Assembly: GCA_037693485.1 (NCBI GenBank)
Contig: CM075351.1
Coordinates: 66,986,001-67,050,000 of the forward strand
DNA: 64,000 nucleotides
Direction: 5' to 3'
Source of the DNA: Kitagawia praeruptora
Taxonomy: Eukaryota; Streptophyta; Magnoliopsida; Apiales; Apiaceae
Both the position numbers and the translations under genes were made by a program. Positions 23,801-34,400 of this stretch are shown here, in pieces. The notes beneath the pieces are model-generated. The model saw only the letters and a program-made list of their open reading frames with translations. It had not been told where the DNA came from and searched no databases. Each line of letters starts with the position of its first letter. Within the stretch, counting starts at the first letter, position 1.

Positions 23801-25610
23801 ATAACAATACTTTCTTGTTATCTATGGTTCTTGTTATTCTGGAGCAGACCATAGGAGATGTCCTCCTCCAGGTTATAATATTAGCTTCAAGTCTAAGTGC
23901 AAAAATGTAAACTGTTATCTTGACATTTGAACAGGTTTCTGTACTGCAACATATAAATCTCGTGGTGCATCCTAATGAAGTTGTTGCAATTGTAAGTACA
24001 CATAAAATTATGCTGTATTTTCATTATCAATTGAGGAACACCACACACATCACCGAACCTTGTTTTCATACTGTTTAGGTTGGTCTAAGTGGAAGTGGGA
24101 AAAGCACTCTTGTGAATCTTTTGCTTCGACTATATGAGCCAACAAGTGGTCAGGTACCTTGTACTTGACATATTTTACTTTATCTGATGCATAGAAAGAA
24201 CATGTGAAATTTAATATTGTGTTTATACAACCATGATAGCAATTTATGAGGATAAAATTTATACCAGATAATTTCCAAGTTTTTTTTACTTCTTACTGGA
24301 GATTATTGAGTGCCATTAGTAGTAGACAAAGAAGGAAACTGGTCTTAGTAATATCTTCATGAAATGTTATGGATGTTCTATACCAGTCGCGCTAAACTAG
24401 GATGGAGCACTTCATGCATCTTAAATTGTTATGTTTCTGAATGCCGTTTCTCGCTTTTCTTTGAACAACTCTCTGATAGTTTTAGTAGCTGTGTAATGTT
24501 ATATGGATGCTTAGGTGGTAAAACTTCTAATTAATATCAACCATGCTTTTCTGGTTCCCAATACGATCCTACTAGTAACTGTTTTTACCCATGCAGATTT
24601 TGATTGATGGTTATCCTCTTAAAGATTTGGACACAAAGTGGATGAGGGAGAGGATAGGATATGTTGGACAGGTTTTCCCTTGTCAACAAATAATCATTAC
24701 GATTTTAGTTGAAGCCAATGCTTTGTACTTATTGAGTTATTTTGGTAGGAGCCCCGACTTTTTCACATGGATATAAGTGCAAACATAAGATATGGTTGTA
24801 CCAGAAATATAACACAAGAGGATGTGGAATCGGCTGCAAAGCAGGCTTATGCTCACGGTTTTATCTCAGCTCTGCCCAATGGGTATAAAACTATTGTCGA
24901 TGATGATTTACTTAGTGGAGGACAGAAGCAACGAATTGCAATTGCACGGGCTATAATTAGGGATCCAAGCATATTGATCCTTGATGAAGCAACTAGTGCT
25001 CTAGATGCAGAGAGTGAATACAATGTCAAGGTAGCTACTTATGTATTAGCAAACCAATATAACAATAAGCTTTGTCATTCCTACTCATTGCATATTCCCC
25101 CGTCTACAGGGTGTTATCCGTGCGGTCAGAAATGACTTGAAGACGAAGAGAACTGTTGTAGTAATTGCACACAGGTGAGTCCTGATTTCTTATTCCTGCG
25201 AAGTTAACCAGTACAAGATTCTGAATCACTGTATTACTTTGCGCAGGCTTTCAACTATACAAGCTGCTGATAGAATAGTGGTAATGAATGGTGGTCGAAT
25301 AGTTGAGGTATGTAAAGTGGTACCTCCTATACCATTTCGTACAATAATCAGACAATACAATATTCTCCATGTCCGGAAAATGTGAAATTTTCATTTGTGA
25401 TCGGCAAGCCTAATGAAATCCTCTTCCATCATAAGAGTGCTATCTACATATATCATAGTTAAATTTCAAAAAACCTTAATGGTAACACTTGCGTTCGTTT
25501 TCTTTCTTCTAATTCTGTTTCATATCCAGACGGGCAGTCACATGGAGCTACTCAAGAAAGATGGTATGTATTCGCAGCTGACTGGTAGACAGGCTGATGC
25601 TGTGGCATGA
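17844..25610 (+). CDS. ABCB26: Plastid half-size ABC transporter, ABCB26/TAP1-like
   Basis: Eighteen exons join to a 693-aa frame: 17844-18272, 19075-19202, 19388-19430, 19795-19839, 20281-20403, 20484-20587, 21124-21178, 21264-21334, 21497-21599, 22876-23086, 23372-23445, 23935-23991, 24079-24153, 24597-24671, 24749-25030, 25110-25174, 25247-25307, 25530-25610. All phases fit; intron 10 uses a GC donor. The start ATG opens a Ser/Thr/Arg-rich N-terminus typical of a plastid transit peptide. A transmembrane domain (about residues 125-430) is followed by one nucleotide-binding domain: Walker A GLSGSGKST near 483-491, signature LSGGQ near 586-590, Walker B ILILDE ending near 611, H-loop His near 646. 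Half-transporters of this TAP-like subgroup (Arabidopsis ABCB26/TAP1, about 700 aa) must dimerise to work; their plastid substrate is not settled. Every key ATPase residue is present and no stop interrupts, so I judge it functional. Confidence 0.92.
18465..18680. mobile_element. Stowaway-like MITE in ABCB26 intron 1
   Basis: 216 bp bounded by TA (18463-18464, 18681-18682). The right end read inward (TTCCCTCGGTCCCTC) matches the left end TTCCGGCC..TTTCATT and the Stowaway consensus CTCCCTCCGTCCC loosely. No ORF. Confidence 0.55.
19880..20183. mobile_element. Possible MITE in ABCB26 intron 4
   Basis: The left end ctccgtttggttgagaggc and the right end read inward (catttggtcggac) recall the GTTTGGT-type ends of PIF/Harbinger-like MITEs, and the interior is purine-rich without an ORF. 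I could not fix a TSD, so the boundaries are approximate. Confidence 0.35.
21600..22875 (+). other. Long ABCB26 intron 9
   Basis: A 1.28 kb intron, AT-rich, ending aataggtt at the exon 10 acceptor. No ORF and no mobile element with clear ends was found. Confidence 0.6.
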
Positions 25611-26531
25611 TCTTGAAGCAAATAATCGTAATAGCGAACAATACCTCCCATTTTATGCACATACCATTAGATGCAGTATGAAGCTGGACTGCTAGGCTAA
25701 TTCCCTCTGGCTTCCTTTGCAAATCCAGAATATTTGTAAACAAGGAGGAAGAAATGGAGAAAAGGCTCTTATAATTTTTAAAAAAAGAGCTATAGCCCCA
25801 TTGCACGACAAAGCTTTTCTTGTATTATTTATTTTATCTATATCTTAATGAATATGGTCTGACAGCCCCCATTCCCCAAGATGTAAACGAGCTAGTGCAT
25901 ATTATTCCGATGTACTGTACATCTTTACAAGCTGATTAATCGTATATACTTTTCTTCTGATACTTGCCAAAATAGCAACTATTTTTTTCATTCAATTCTT
26001 AATAGTGGTCAGCGAAAATTGCTACTAATTATTTTTTGAATAATGCTACTAATTATTTTAATAATATTAAATTAAATATTTTACCTGTGTATTAAATTTA
26101 ATAAAAGTACTTTTTTAAAAAACTAAGTTACGCACACCACCAAGTAAATCTCATAAATTGTTTATACCGTTAATTTTCTTTCCAATAATAAAATAGATTT
26201 TATTTCTTGTAATAAGAGTCACTTCCTTATACAAGATTTTCCAGAAGGAAAACTAATCACATTACTAAAATTCAGACTATAATAAATCTTGATTATCAGT
26301 ATATATAGTCTGTTGGGACAGACACAAACACCAAACACTTACCCCAAAACCATTGAAATTCAAGGTACATTATATATCTTATTGCATGTCTCTTCTTTTC
26401 AGTATTTAATCAACTATTCTTCAGCTGCTTATGTTAATCTCGAATCTTATGCGTAATTAATCTCTGTAGTTTTTGTACTAATTACTATGTTATTATTGCT
26501 TTTCGACTCTCTGTGGCTCTCTATGCATGCC
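25611..26531. other. ABCB26 3' flank and intergenic DNA
   Basis: The first 250 bp probably contain the ABCB26 3' UTR. Further on, a TATA-like run (tatatatag, about 26300) is followed by a C/A-rich leader ending ttcaag|gtacat (about 26365). That could be a 5' UTR exon of the MADS gene downstream; this is only a suggestion. Confidence 0.35.
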
Positions 26532-26539
26532 CTCATTGT

Positions 26540-26905
26540 CAAGGGCGGAGGCAGGTTTTTTTTTCCCACTGGGCTAGGAAAAAAAAAATGCAGCTACATG
26601 GATTCGAACCGTGCCTTGTGTTAAGATCTTCAACACCTCAGCCAATGGGGCAACACTACTTTCCTTTTACTAGTGTCTTTTACTTTATTTTGACACTTCT
26701 TTTTCTCTGTTTTGATAATTATGTAGTGAAAAATGAAAAATGGAGTTGCAGGGATTCGAACTCTAGCCTTCTGTGAAGAGTTCCAATGCTTAAACCAACT
26801 GGGCTACATCAATTAGTTGATAAATTACTAGTACTAATTAGTAGATATTAGAAATTTTGCCCTGGGCTACAGCCCAGCACAGCCTTTGCTGTGGCTCCGC
26901 CCCTG
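26540..26905. mobile_element. hAT MITE with two tRNA-like segments (366 bp)
   Basis: Exact 8-bp TSD ctcattgt (26532-26539, 26906-26913). Terminal inverted repeat: CAAGGGCGGAGGCA on the left, CAGGGGCGGAGCCA read from the right. On the minus strand two segments, about 26654-26590 and 26810-26741, each carry an A-box-like (e.g. tagcccagttgg) and a B-box-like (ggttcgaatcc, agttcgaatcc) motif at tRNA-like spacing. They do not fold as full tRNAs by eye and are treated as tRNA-derived decoration. Confidence 0.85.
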
Positions 26906-26913
26906 CTCATTGT

Positions 26914-27415
26914 ATCCTTGATACCCCAGTTGTCTGCAATATGAATTTCAGTACTTCACCAGAATCCGATATATAAACTTTCTAGTACAGGTAAATAAAT
27001 ATTATGTGATCCACAAAGCTGATTCATAGTTGAATACGAAAGTGTGGTATTGCTATTATCTGTTTACTTCTAGCTTGAACAGACTGACAAATTTTTCGAG
27101 ATTAGTACACTAGTCTGGTCATGACATACCCGGAGTTGACGAGGAAGAACAAATGCATTATATGTGTATGTACAATGTAATGGAGATTATTCTCGAGAAG
27201 ATTGGAAAAGATCTTTGTTAATCAGCTCCTTCATTAGCTATACTAGTTGGTATAATATAGTTTTTATTACAGATGATAGTTGATTTACTTGTTTAGATAA
27301 CAGCATTGTGTGTCAAGTTTATATAGAGTTGTATGATTTGCATTATATGCAGGTAGTTAGAGTTTAGTTTTTGATTTTTTGTATATGGTGCCAACTCGGA
27401 TGATATTATTCAATT
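26914..27415. other. Intergenic DNA before Tat element 2
   Basis: No ORF, TIR pair or tandem repeat seen. It was contiguous with 38700 onward before the retroelement inserted, so it is the original upstream DNA of the MADS-box pseudogene. Confidence 0.5.
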
Positions 27416-27420
27416 GTCCT

Positions 27421-27831
27421 TGTTACAACCAGTTTCCGTCAGTGTATCCGTTCGGTCGGACCTGCAAGTGAAGTAGAATGCGAGGGTGTTGCCCCCCGAT
27501 TCACCTCCGGTGTGAGAATAAGTTAACTGGTTTTTGAAGATGTGTAATATTGAACGTAGAGTGTTTGTGTTTTGTAAATTGTGTATATGTGATTGAATGA
27601 ATGATCTCAAACCTCTGTTAACCTTTTATCCTCTGTTCTGGCAGTTATCGGAGAGTGGGACGAGTGGAGAACGTGTCCCACGTTCCCAGGGATACACAAC
27701 TGAATGGACCGTTGCAAATAACTGGGCCGAATGATATGGGCCTTCGCCAGTCTGGAGCCTCTCCAAGCCAATACTCCATATTCGGTGACTGGGCCTTCGG
27801 CCCAGCCCAGTAAGAAGTTGGGCCTCTAACA
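27421..27831 (-). repeat. 3' LTR of Tat element 2
   Basis: 411 bp; on + it reads TGTTACAACC...GCCTCTAACA. Compared with its sister it has an extra cccag (within 27799-27810) and the opposite loop orientation in a small stem-loop at 27789-27805. Confidence 0.95.
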
Positions 27832-28271
27832 TGTTCCTAGGCTTCGTGCGGAGTTATCCTCAGGACGAAGGCTAAAGCCCAAGCCCATCTTCGGAATTCT
27901 GTCTTCGTACGTTTTCTTCGGATAAGGATGGCGATGGACAAAGGCTGAGTCTCCTGGGAAGCTGTGTCCCTTTATGGCTGACAGCTGTCTGTCCTCGAGA
28001 TATACGCCTCAATCCCAGCCGTTGGATTTGAAACGCCCACTGTCCAAACGTCGCGTCTTCTCTATTTTAATTCCACAGTTTCTTTCTTTCTCTTACGCAC
28101 GTATCATTTCTTTAACATTCAAAGCAAAAACTCCCTCCAGAGATATTTCAACAGCAATTGGGAGTGTCGTTTCGTCACCGGAGGCCCCTAAATCGCCGAT
28201 TCCAGTCGACGTTCACGTTCAAGAAGTCTATCCTCACGAATTCGATCTTATCAGAAATCTCAAACAAACCA

Positions 28272-28742
28272 GTAAGTTCCCATTATTTCTCTTCCTTTTT
28301 CGATTAATCGTGCACTTGTATCACTTTCATTCCTGCCTCTGTATATATATCTGCACCGTGTATCTACACACACATGTATGTATTTGTATGTACACATATG
28401 CAAAGTTACCTGTGCAGTTTATTTTTATCGTTTTGAGTAGAACACGCGCATGTCTTTTCCTTTTAATTTCTGTTGTATTGCCCTGGTATAACCCCTTACT
28501 TGAATCTTGGAATTTGCTTGGGAGTTGTCTGGGTAGAGACGTCCTTCGGGATCTTCAAAACCTGAGAACTCCCTTCGGTCCGTCCCAATCCCTAGTAATT
28601 TTTAGACAATCCTTAATTTGCTTTGCCTTAGATTTTAGGATTCTCCGACCGATCCTGGCTCACTGTACTCGGCCTCCCCCCTTTTTGCTTTCTTCTTCTT
28701 TGTCCGAGTACAAGGCTAATGTCTCTTCATTTCCGAATGCAG
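28272..28742 (+). other. 5' UTR intron of the antisense transcript (element 2)
   Basis: A donor GTAAGT at 28272 and an acceptor ending AG at 28741-28742 lie just before the antisense ATG at 28747. Interpreted as an intron in the 5' UTR of the antisense gene; not proven. Confidence 0.4.
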
Positions 28743-28746
28743 GGAC

Positions 28747-30567
28747 ATGGATCGGTCAACCGAGGGTGCTGGTCCTTCGGAGGTTTCGCCCTTCAGCGAT
28801 GCCAAATTATTCCCAGCCGCTAACCTTCGGTCACATCTGACCGAGGAGCAAATTGAGCGCTTTCATTCCAAGTACATGGTGGAGAAGAATGTCTGGTATT
28901 TCTTCGCACCGCGGAAGAAGGACCGCATCTGGCACAACCCCGAGATTCCCGCCCTCTGCGGAGGGAGCGTGGCGACCGGTATCTCGGAGATGGCGTTCAA
29001 GTGTGGCTTCCGATTACCGATGTTGCCGATCTTGAAGAAGATACTGAAGCAATTGAAGATTGTCATAGGGCAGTTAGACCCGAACAGTTTCTTCCACATC
29101 AACGCTTTCCAAGCTCGATGTCTTGCCAAGCAAATGACTCCAAGGACCACCTTGTTCTGGCACCATTATGAGCTGCGAAGGAACTCGAAGAGCAACGGCT
29201 ATTACACCATAGCCCGTCGAACTGGTAGGGCCGATTGGGCTCAAACCAACTCCAGCAACAAGGGGACTCATGAGAGCTGGACATTTATTTCAGGGTCGAG
29301 GATGGAAAAATACGGCCGATGGTATGATTTAGATCCGTCCAGGTTGACATATCCCGACCTGTTGCAAGCGGACGTGCACGACTACCGCCTACTCTGCGAG
29401 CTTGACATGGGCCAGGTCCCACGATCGGACGGAAGGAATAATGACTGGCTGGTTGCCCTTTGGGGTAGTGGTAACACCCATACTTGTTTTCAGCTTTATA
29501 TATTCGGTCAAAGATACTTGTCTTCAATTTCAATCTTTTGATGTGTAACACTCTGTTGTTTTGTGCAGTGTCTTCTCTTCAGGACATTATTGAGCGCAAG
29601 CGTAAGAAGGCAGCTCAACTTTCAGTGACTGCTACAGCCGAAGCCGATGCTGCTGCTTAATCGGCCGGCAAGGAGTTGGAGTCGGCTCCCGATCAAGGGA
29701 AGAGAATCGAAACTCCATTGGTTTCTTCTCCTCCTCGGGATCAGGGGGATGGTGTCATCCAGGTCACCTCAACCGACTCCCGAAAGAGATTCCGGTCGGG
29801 AAATGCCGATCCGAAGGTGTATTCTCCTCCTTGGGGAGTCATCGAGACTGATCAGATCATTGTCCCCGCTCCACAGCTGTCTACTGTTGTGGGTCCCGAT
29901 CTCTGCCGGGGTCTCATTCTTCCAGCCGATATGCCCACGTTTGCTAAAGCGAACGACCTTGAGGCTTGTACTGAGATGTTGGCTTTGCTCTCCATGGTAA
30001 GCTTTTTCTTCTTCGGTATTTTTTCTCCCACTTGTCTTCAATGTTTAATTCTTTTCCCTTGTTTGTTTCTAGGGGGTCTCCTGGTCAGTTGTGGTGGCCG
30101 AACGGATGCAGGGGATACAGAACAAACTGGAGGCGGCCAACCAAGTTGAGGTTCGGGCAGTCAAGGCTGAAGAAGACCTCCGGAATGCAACTACTGATTT
30201 AGAGAGGGTCACCGGCCAGTCTAACTCTTTGAAGGCCGAGAATGACTCCTTGAAAGAAAGGTTGCAGGAGATGGACGCCTTGAAGGCTAGGGTTGAGTGG
30301 AGGAACAAACAGCTCAAACTTACAAGGAAGAACGTTCGGAAGCTGAAGAAAACTCTGGAGCTGACCGAAGAAAGATGCTATCAGATGGGATATGACGGCG
30401 CTGTGCTGAAGGCATATTCTCTAGGCCTCGATCATACTCAGCTGATTGATCTTTCACTCGGGATGAAGGATCCGGTTGGTCGGGAGGAATCTGATCAACC
30501 CTTAGAGGTTTCTTCGGGCGAAGATGAATCTCTTTCCGACGGTCCTTCAGCTGATGAAGCCTTGTAA
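28747..30567 (+). pseudogene. Antisense spliced ORF of Tat element 2, one stop
   Basis: It is antisense to gag-pol and lies beyond integrase, the same position as in element 1. Exons 28747-29464, 29569-29996 and 30073-30567 join in phase through GT-AG introns. The product would start with a globular domain (Phe/Trp-rich; KCGFRLPMLPILKKILKQL near residue 80), resembling the 'putative gypsy type transposon' family, followed by a hydrophilic linker, a coiled coil (residues after VEVRAVKAEEDL) and an acidic Ser/Glu-rich C-terminus ending ADEAL. A TAA at 29658-29660 interrupts exon 2, so this copy yields at best a truncated protein of about 268 aa. Domain order matches the element 1 ORF although the sequences share little. 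Confidence 0.7.
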
Positions 30568-30589
30568 TTTTGTAGATTTTTAATGCTTT

Positions 30590-30970
30590 CGAACTTGTAA
30601 TGTTTAACTTTGCCTTCGGGCTCTCTATTCGTGCCTTCGGGCTTGTATTACTTTACTTTGCCTTCGGGCTTGTTTTATTTAAGTTTGCCTTAGCATAATA
30701 TTCTTTTTATGCGTCGTCGGCTTCGGCCTTAATTTGGCTTCTGTTTCTGTTCATGCGTCTTTGGCTTTGATTTGCCTTAGCATGATTTTTCTTTTTTATG
30801 CCTCTTCGGCTTCATTTGGCCTTAGCATAATTTTTGCTTGTTCTTATGCGTCTTCGGCTTCATTTTGCCTTAGCATATTTATTTTAATTTTATGCGTCTT
30901 CGGCATCATATTGCCTTGGCATAATTACTTATATGTTTGTGCATCTTCGGCTTTGGCCTAGCATTTATGT
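30590..30970. repeat. Imperfect ~60 bp tandem repeats
   Basis: Repeated blocks around tatgcgtcttcggcttca and gccttagcata fill the region just after the antisense ORF. They vary in length and have diverged. Between 30970 and 31447 two copies of ttcattcggtcggcccc also occur, and no gene is seen. Confidence 0.75.
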
Positions 30971-31447
30971 GCATTTTTGGTCGTAACCTAGCTGTCCCCC
31001 AGTATTTAAGGGGTCTTGTAAATGATTAAGGTCTCTTTCGGTCGGCTGAAAAATATTTCTTCCCGGCCTTAATTAATGTCAAAGCAACTTGAATACTAAG
31101 ACAATTTTGTGAGTCCAAATTTCATTCGGTCGGCCCCAAATTTGGATTCATCAAGTATTTGTAGATTGAAACACAATGTATTTGAATACTAACACATGTT
31201 TCATTCGGTCGGCCCCAAACATGGGTCCATTTAGCTTAATCTTGTGTACTTAACCGTTCGGTTATCAGTGTACTTGGCTAATAATAATGAATATGGAAAT
31301 GGGGCAAACAATCTTTCATTAATTATGCATGCAAAGAGCTTGTACATAGTTTAGATTACAGATTGATGCTCACTTTAGGGAAATCGAAATTAACTTGCAC
31401 AAAGCGAAATACTGAATGAAAAAGCTTAAAGAATACGTCCAGTAAGC

Positions 31448-34400
31448 TTACTGGTAAAAGCGACGAAGGCGAGTGGCGTGCCATGTGTTCTTAATTGGGC
31501 TGCCGTCCGAATGTGCTAATTTGTAAGTGCCCGATCGAATTACTTCGGTCACCACGTACGGACCTTCCCAGTTGGGCATAAGTTTTCCTTGCTTGGTTGG
31601 CATGGAAGTTGCCAATTCCCGAAGGACTAAGTCCCCCACTTGGAAAGTTCTCTTCTTGACCCCGGAATCATAGTGCTGCGCTGCTTGAAGCTGGTACCTT
31701 AGATTCCTTTGGTGAGCCGCTGCCCTTTCTTCCTCCAGTAAATCCACATTCGCCCGGAGTCCCCATTCATTCGTTTCAACGTTGAAGATCTGTGTTCGGT
31801 AGGATTCCAGGCCGACTTCAACAGGCAGAAGGGCATCTGTTCCGAAAGCTAATTTGAAAGGTGTTTCCCCAGTTGATGACCTTGCTGTCGTTCGGTAGGC
31901 CCACAAAATCCAAGGCAGTTCTTCTGCCCAAAGTCCCTTAGCTTCGCCCAGTCTCTTCTTGATCCCATCGAAGATAATTTTGTTGGCTGCTTCAATCGCC
32001 CCGTTTCCTTGGGGATGCCCAACTGAACTGAATTTCTGCTGAATTCCAAACTTGGCTAAAAACTTCCTAAATTTGCTTCCGATGAACTGGGTTCCATTAT
32101 CTGATACACATACCATAGGGATGCCAAACCTCAGGATTACTTGCTCCAACATGAATTTCTTTGCTGCTTCTTCGGTGATGGCTGATAATGGCCTGGCTTC
32201 TATCCACTTTGTTATGTAGTCGATCGCCACGATACAGTACTTGGCTTGTTTGGTGCTGGTAGGCAAGATTCCCACGATATCAACTGCCCACATAGCAAAT
32301 GGAATAGGGCTAAGGACCGAGGACATCTCTTCGGGAGGTTGCTTCGGAATCGTGCTGAATAGTTGACATTGCTTGCATTTCTTTGCATACTCTGATGCAT
32401 CTTCTTTCATCTTTGGCCAGAAAAACCCTTGCCTGAGAATTTTGAAGGCTAACGATCTTCCAACCAAATGCTCTCCACAAATCCCTTCATGAACCGTCTC
32501 CAAAGCCAGCTGCTGTTCATCTTTGTCTAAGCATCTAAGTAATGGCTGGCTTGCCGATCGTCTGAACAAGTGGCCCCCGACCAGAGTATAATTCCCCGAC
32601 CGATACTTCACCTTCTGTGCTTCCCTTCGGTCGAGTGGTAGTGTTGAGTATTGAACACGGTAAAAGAATACAGAGGGGGGGGGGGTGAATGGATTCTTGA
32701 ACTTTTCTTGGATTGAGTCTGTGTAGCAGATAAGTGCCTGTGTGTGCAGAAATTAAGGTGCGGATAAATAAACAACACAAGACACAATATCACTTTAATC
32801 TAATGTATATTAGATAAAGGTTGCTACAATCTGTGAATACAAATGGTAGTATTCTCAGCTTCGTTTTTCTCAGAGAGATATAGCTTACAGTGTATGAAAA
32901 ACTTGACTCACAAAGTTACTAAGTTATGAAGTGAGGCTGTGTCCTTATAGAACATGGATACAGCCTGCTTACTACAAACAAGGTAGCTAAAACACATTAC
33001 TTTCTAGTCTGTCTATCCTTTTTGAGTAAGTGTCCAAACGGTTACAGATTTGACTTTGCAAAGCCTGTTTAGATCCACTTCTTTAGCTCCTTGTCTCTTC
33101 TATATCTCTCCAAGCTTCCTTGTAGGCTTTCCAGAGCACGTTACAGGTTGTGGTCCATAAAGTGCATTGGCTTGTTGCAGGTTTCTGACTTGTACAATTT
33201 CTTCAGTATTTTGTCTCCAAGAATGTATTCGAGAAGTGACTAAGTAAGTGATTCGAGAACTAGAATTGACTTGATCGATAACTCTGAGTTCTCGAATACT
33301 GTTATAGTGACATATCGAACCACTTCTCGAATAGCTCTTTTCCATCAGGATTCCTTGAGTTGTCGAATAGAGCATTTGACTTATCGAATCCTCGAGTTGT
33401 CGAATAGCTTTCTGAGTCTTTGAGATATCGAATGGAACTTTGACTTGTTGACTCTTTGAGAACTCGAATACCATCTTGACTTGTTGACTTCTTGAGTTCT
33501 CGAATAGAGTAGTAGACATATCGAATCCCTGAGATATCGAGTGAGATATCGAACAGTGTATTCAGAGATATCGAATAGTGTCTTGAGATATCGAATCTCT
33601 GACTTCTCGAATGCTGGACTTCTCGAATAGACAAATATACTTCTCGAATTGGTACTTAGGCAAATTCTTCATTTCTTCAAATCCCAACTGTGATTATTTG
33701 GCAGTCTTTAACTCCTTGCTTGAGGCATGAACCATGGAACTTCTTTCAAGCATTATTCTAGACTCTATTTGTACAGTTACACAACTAGGATTTGATGCCT
33801 ATTACAAGTACAATACAAACAGAAACTCTACAACTAGAGGTTCCCTCAGTTAAGAGGTCATGTAAGTAATGCAAAGCATTACAAACAATTAGGCTTGTTA
33901 TTAGATGTATACAGGCATGCCTCTGTAACTAACAGGTAGGGTGCCTTTTTCCAAGAATGCCCTGATGGGAGTCATCCAATTGACCCCTTGATGAATTTCC
34001 ATGCACTGCTTCTTGTCTATCGAAGGCGTCTTTACTTCGGTCAGATAGATGGACCCATTTAGGTTCTGGGTTTCTGCCGAAGCTAGCCTTGAGAGGGCGT
34101 CTGCCCGACTGTTGTTTTCTCTAGCTACTTGAGTTAACTCGAAAGTTTCAAACAGCAAAGATTGTTCACGTACCTTAAGGGCGTATGCCTTGGTTCGGGG
34201 ATATTTTTGCCCATACTCTCCTGAGAACTGTTTTACCACCAACATTGAATCACTAAACGCCCTAATGTGCTTAACTTCCAAATTTCTTGCCAAATCTAGC
34301 CCTGCCAAGAGTGCTTCATATTCGGCTTCGTTGTTCGTCAACGGGAAAGTGAACCTGATAGCTTGACAAATCTCAAATCCTTCTTGGCTTGTAAGAATTA

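Noticed and set aside
26590..26810. Two possible tRNA genes on the minus strand
   Set aside because: Box A and B motifs are present, but both segments lie inside a hAT MITE and do not give a full cloverleaf by eye.
29647..30000. 117-codon ORF in a second frame of the antisense gene
   Set aside because: Overlaps exon 2 of the antisense ORF in another frame and has no splice-compatible continuation.
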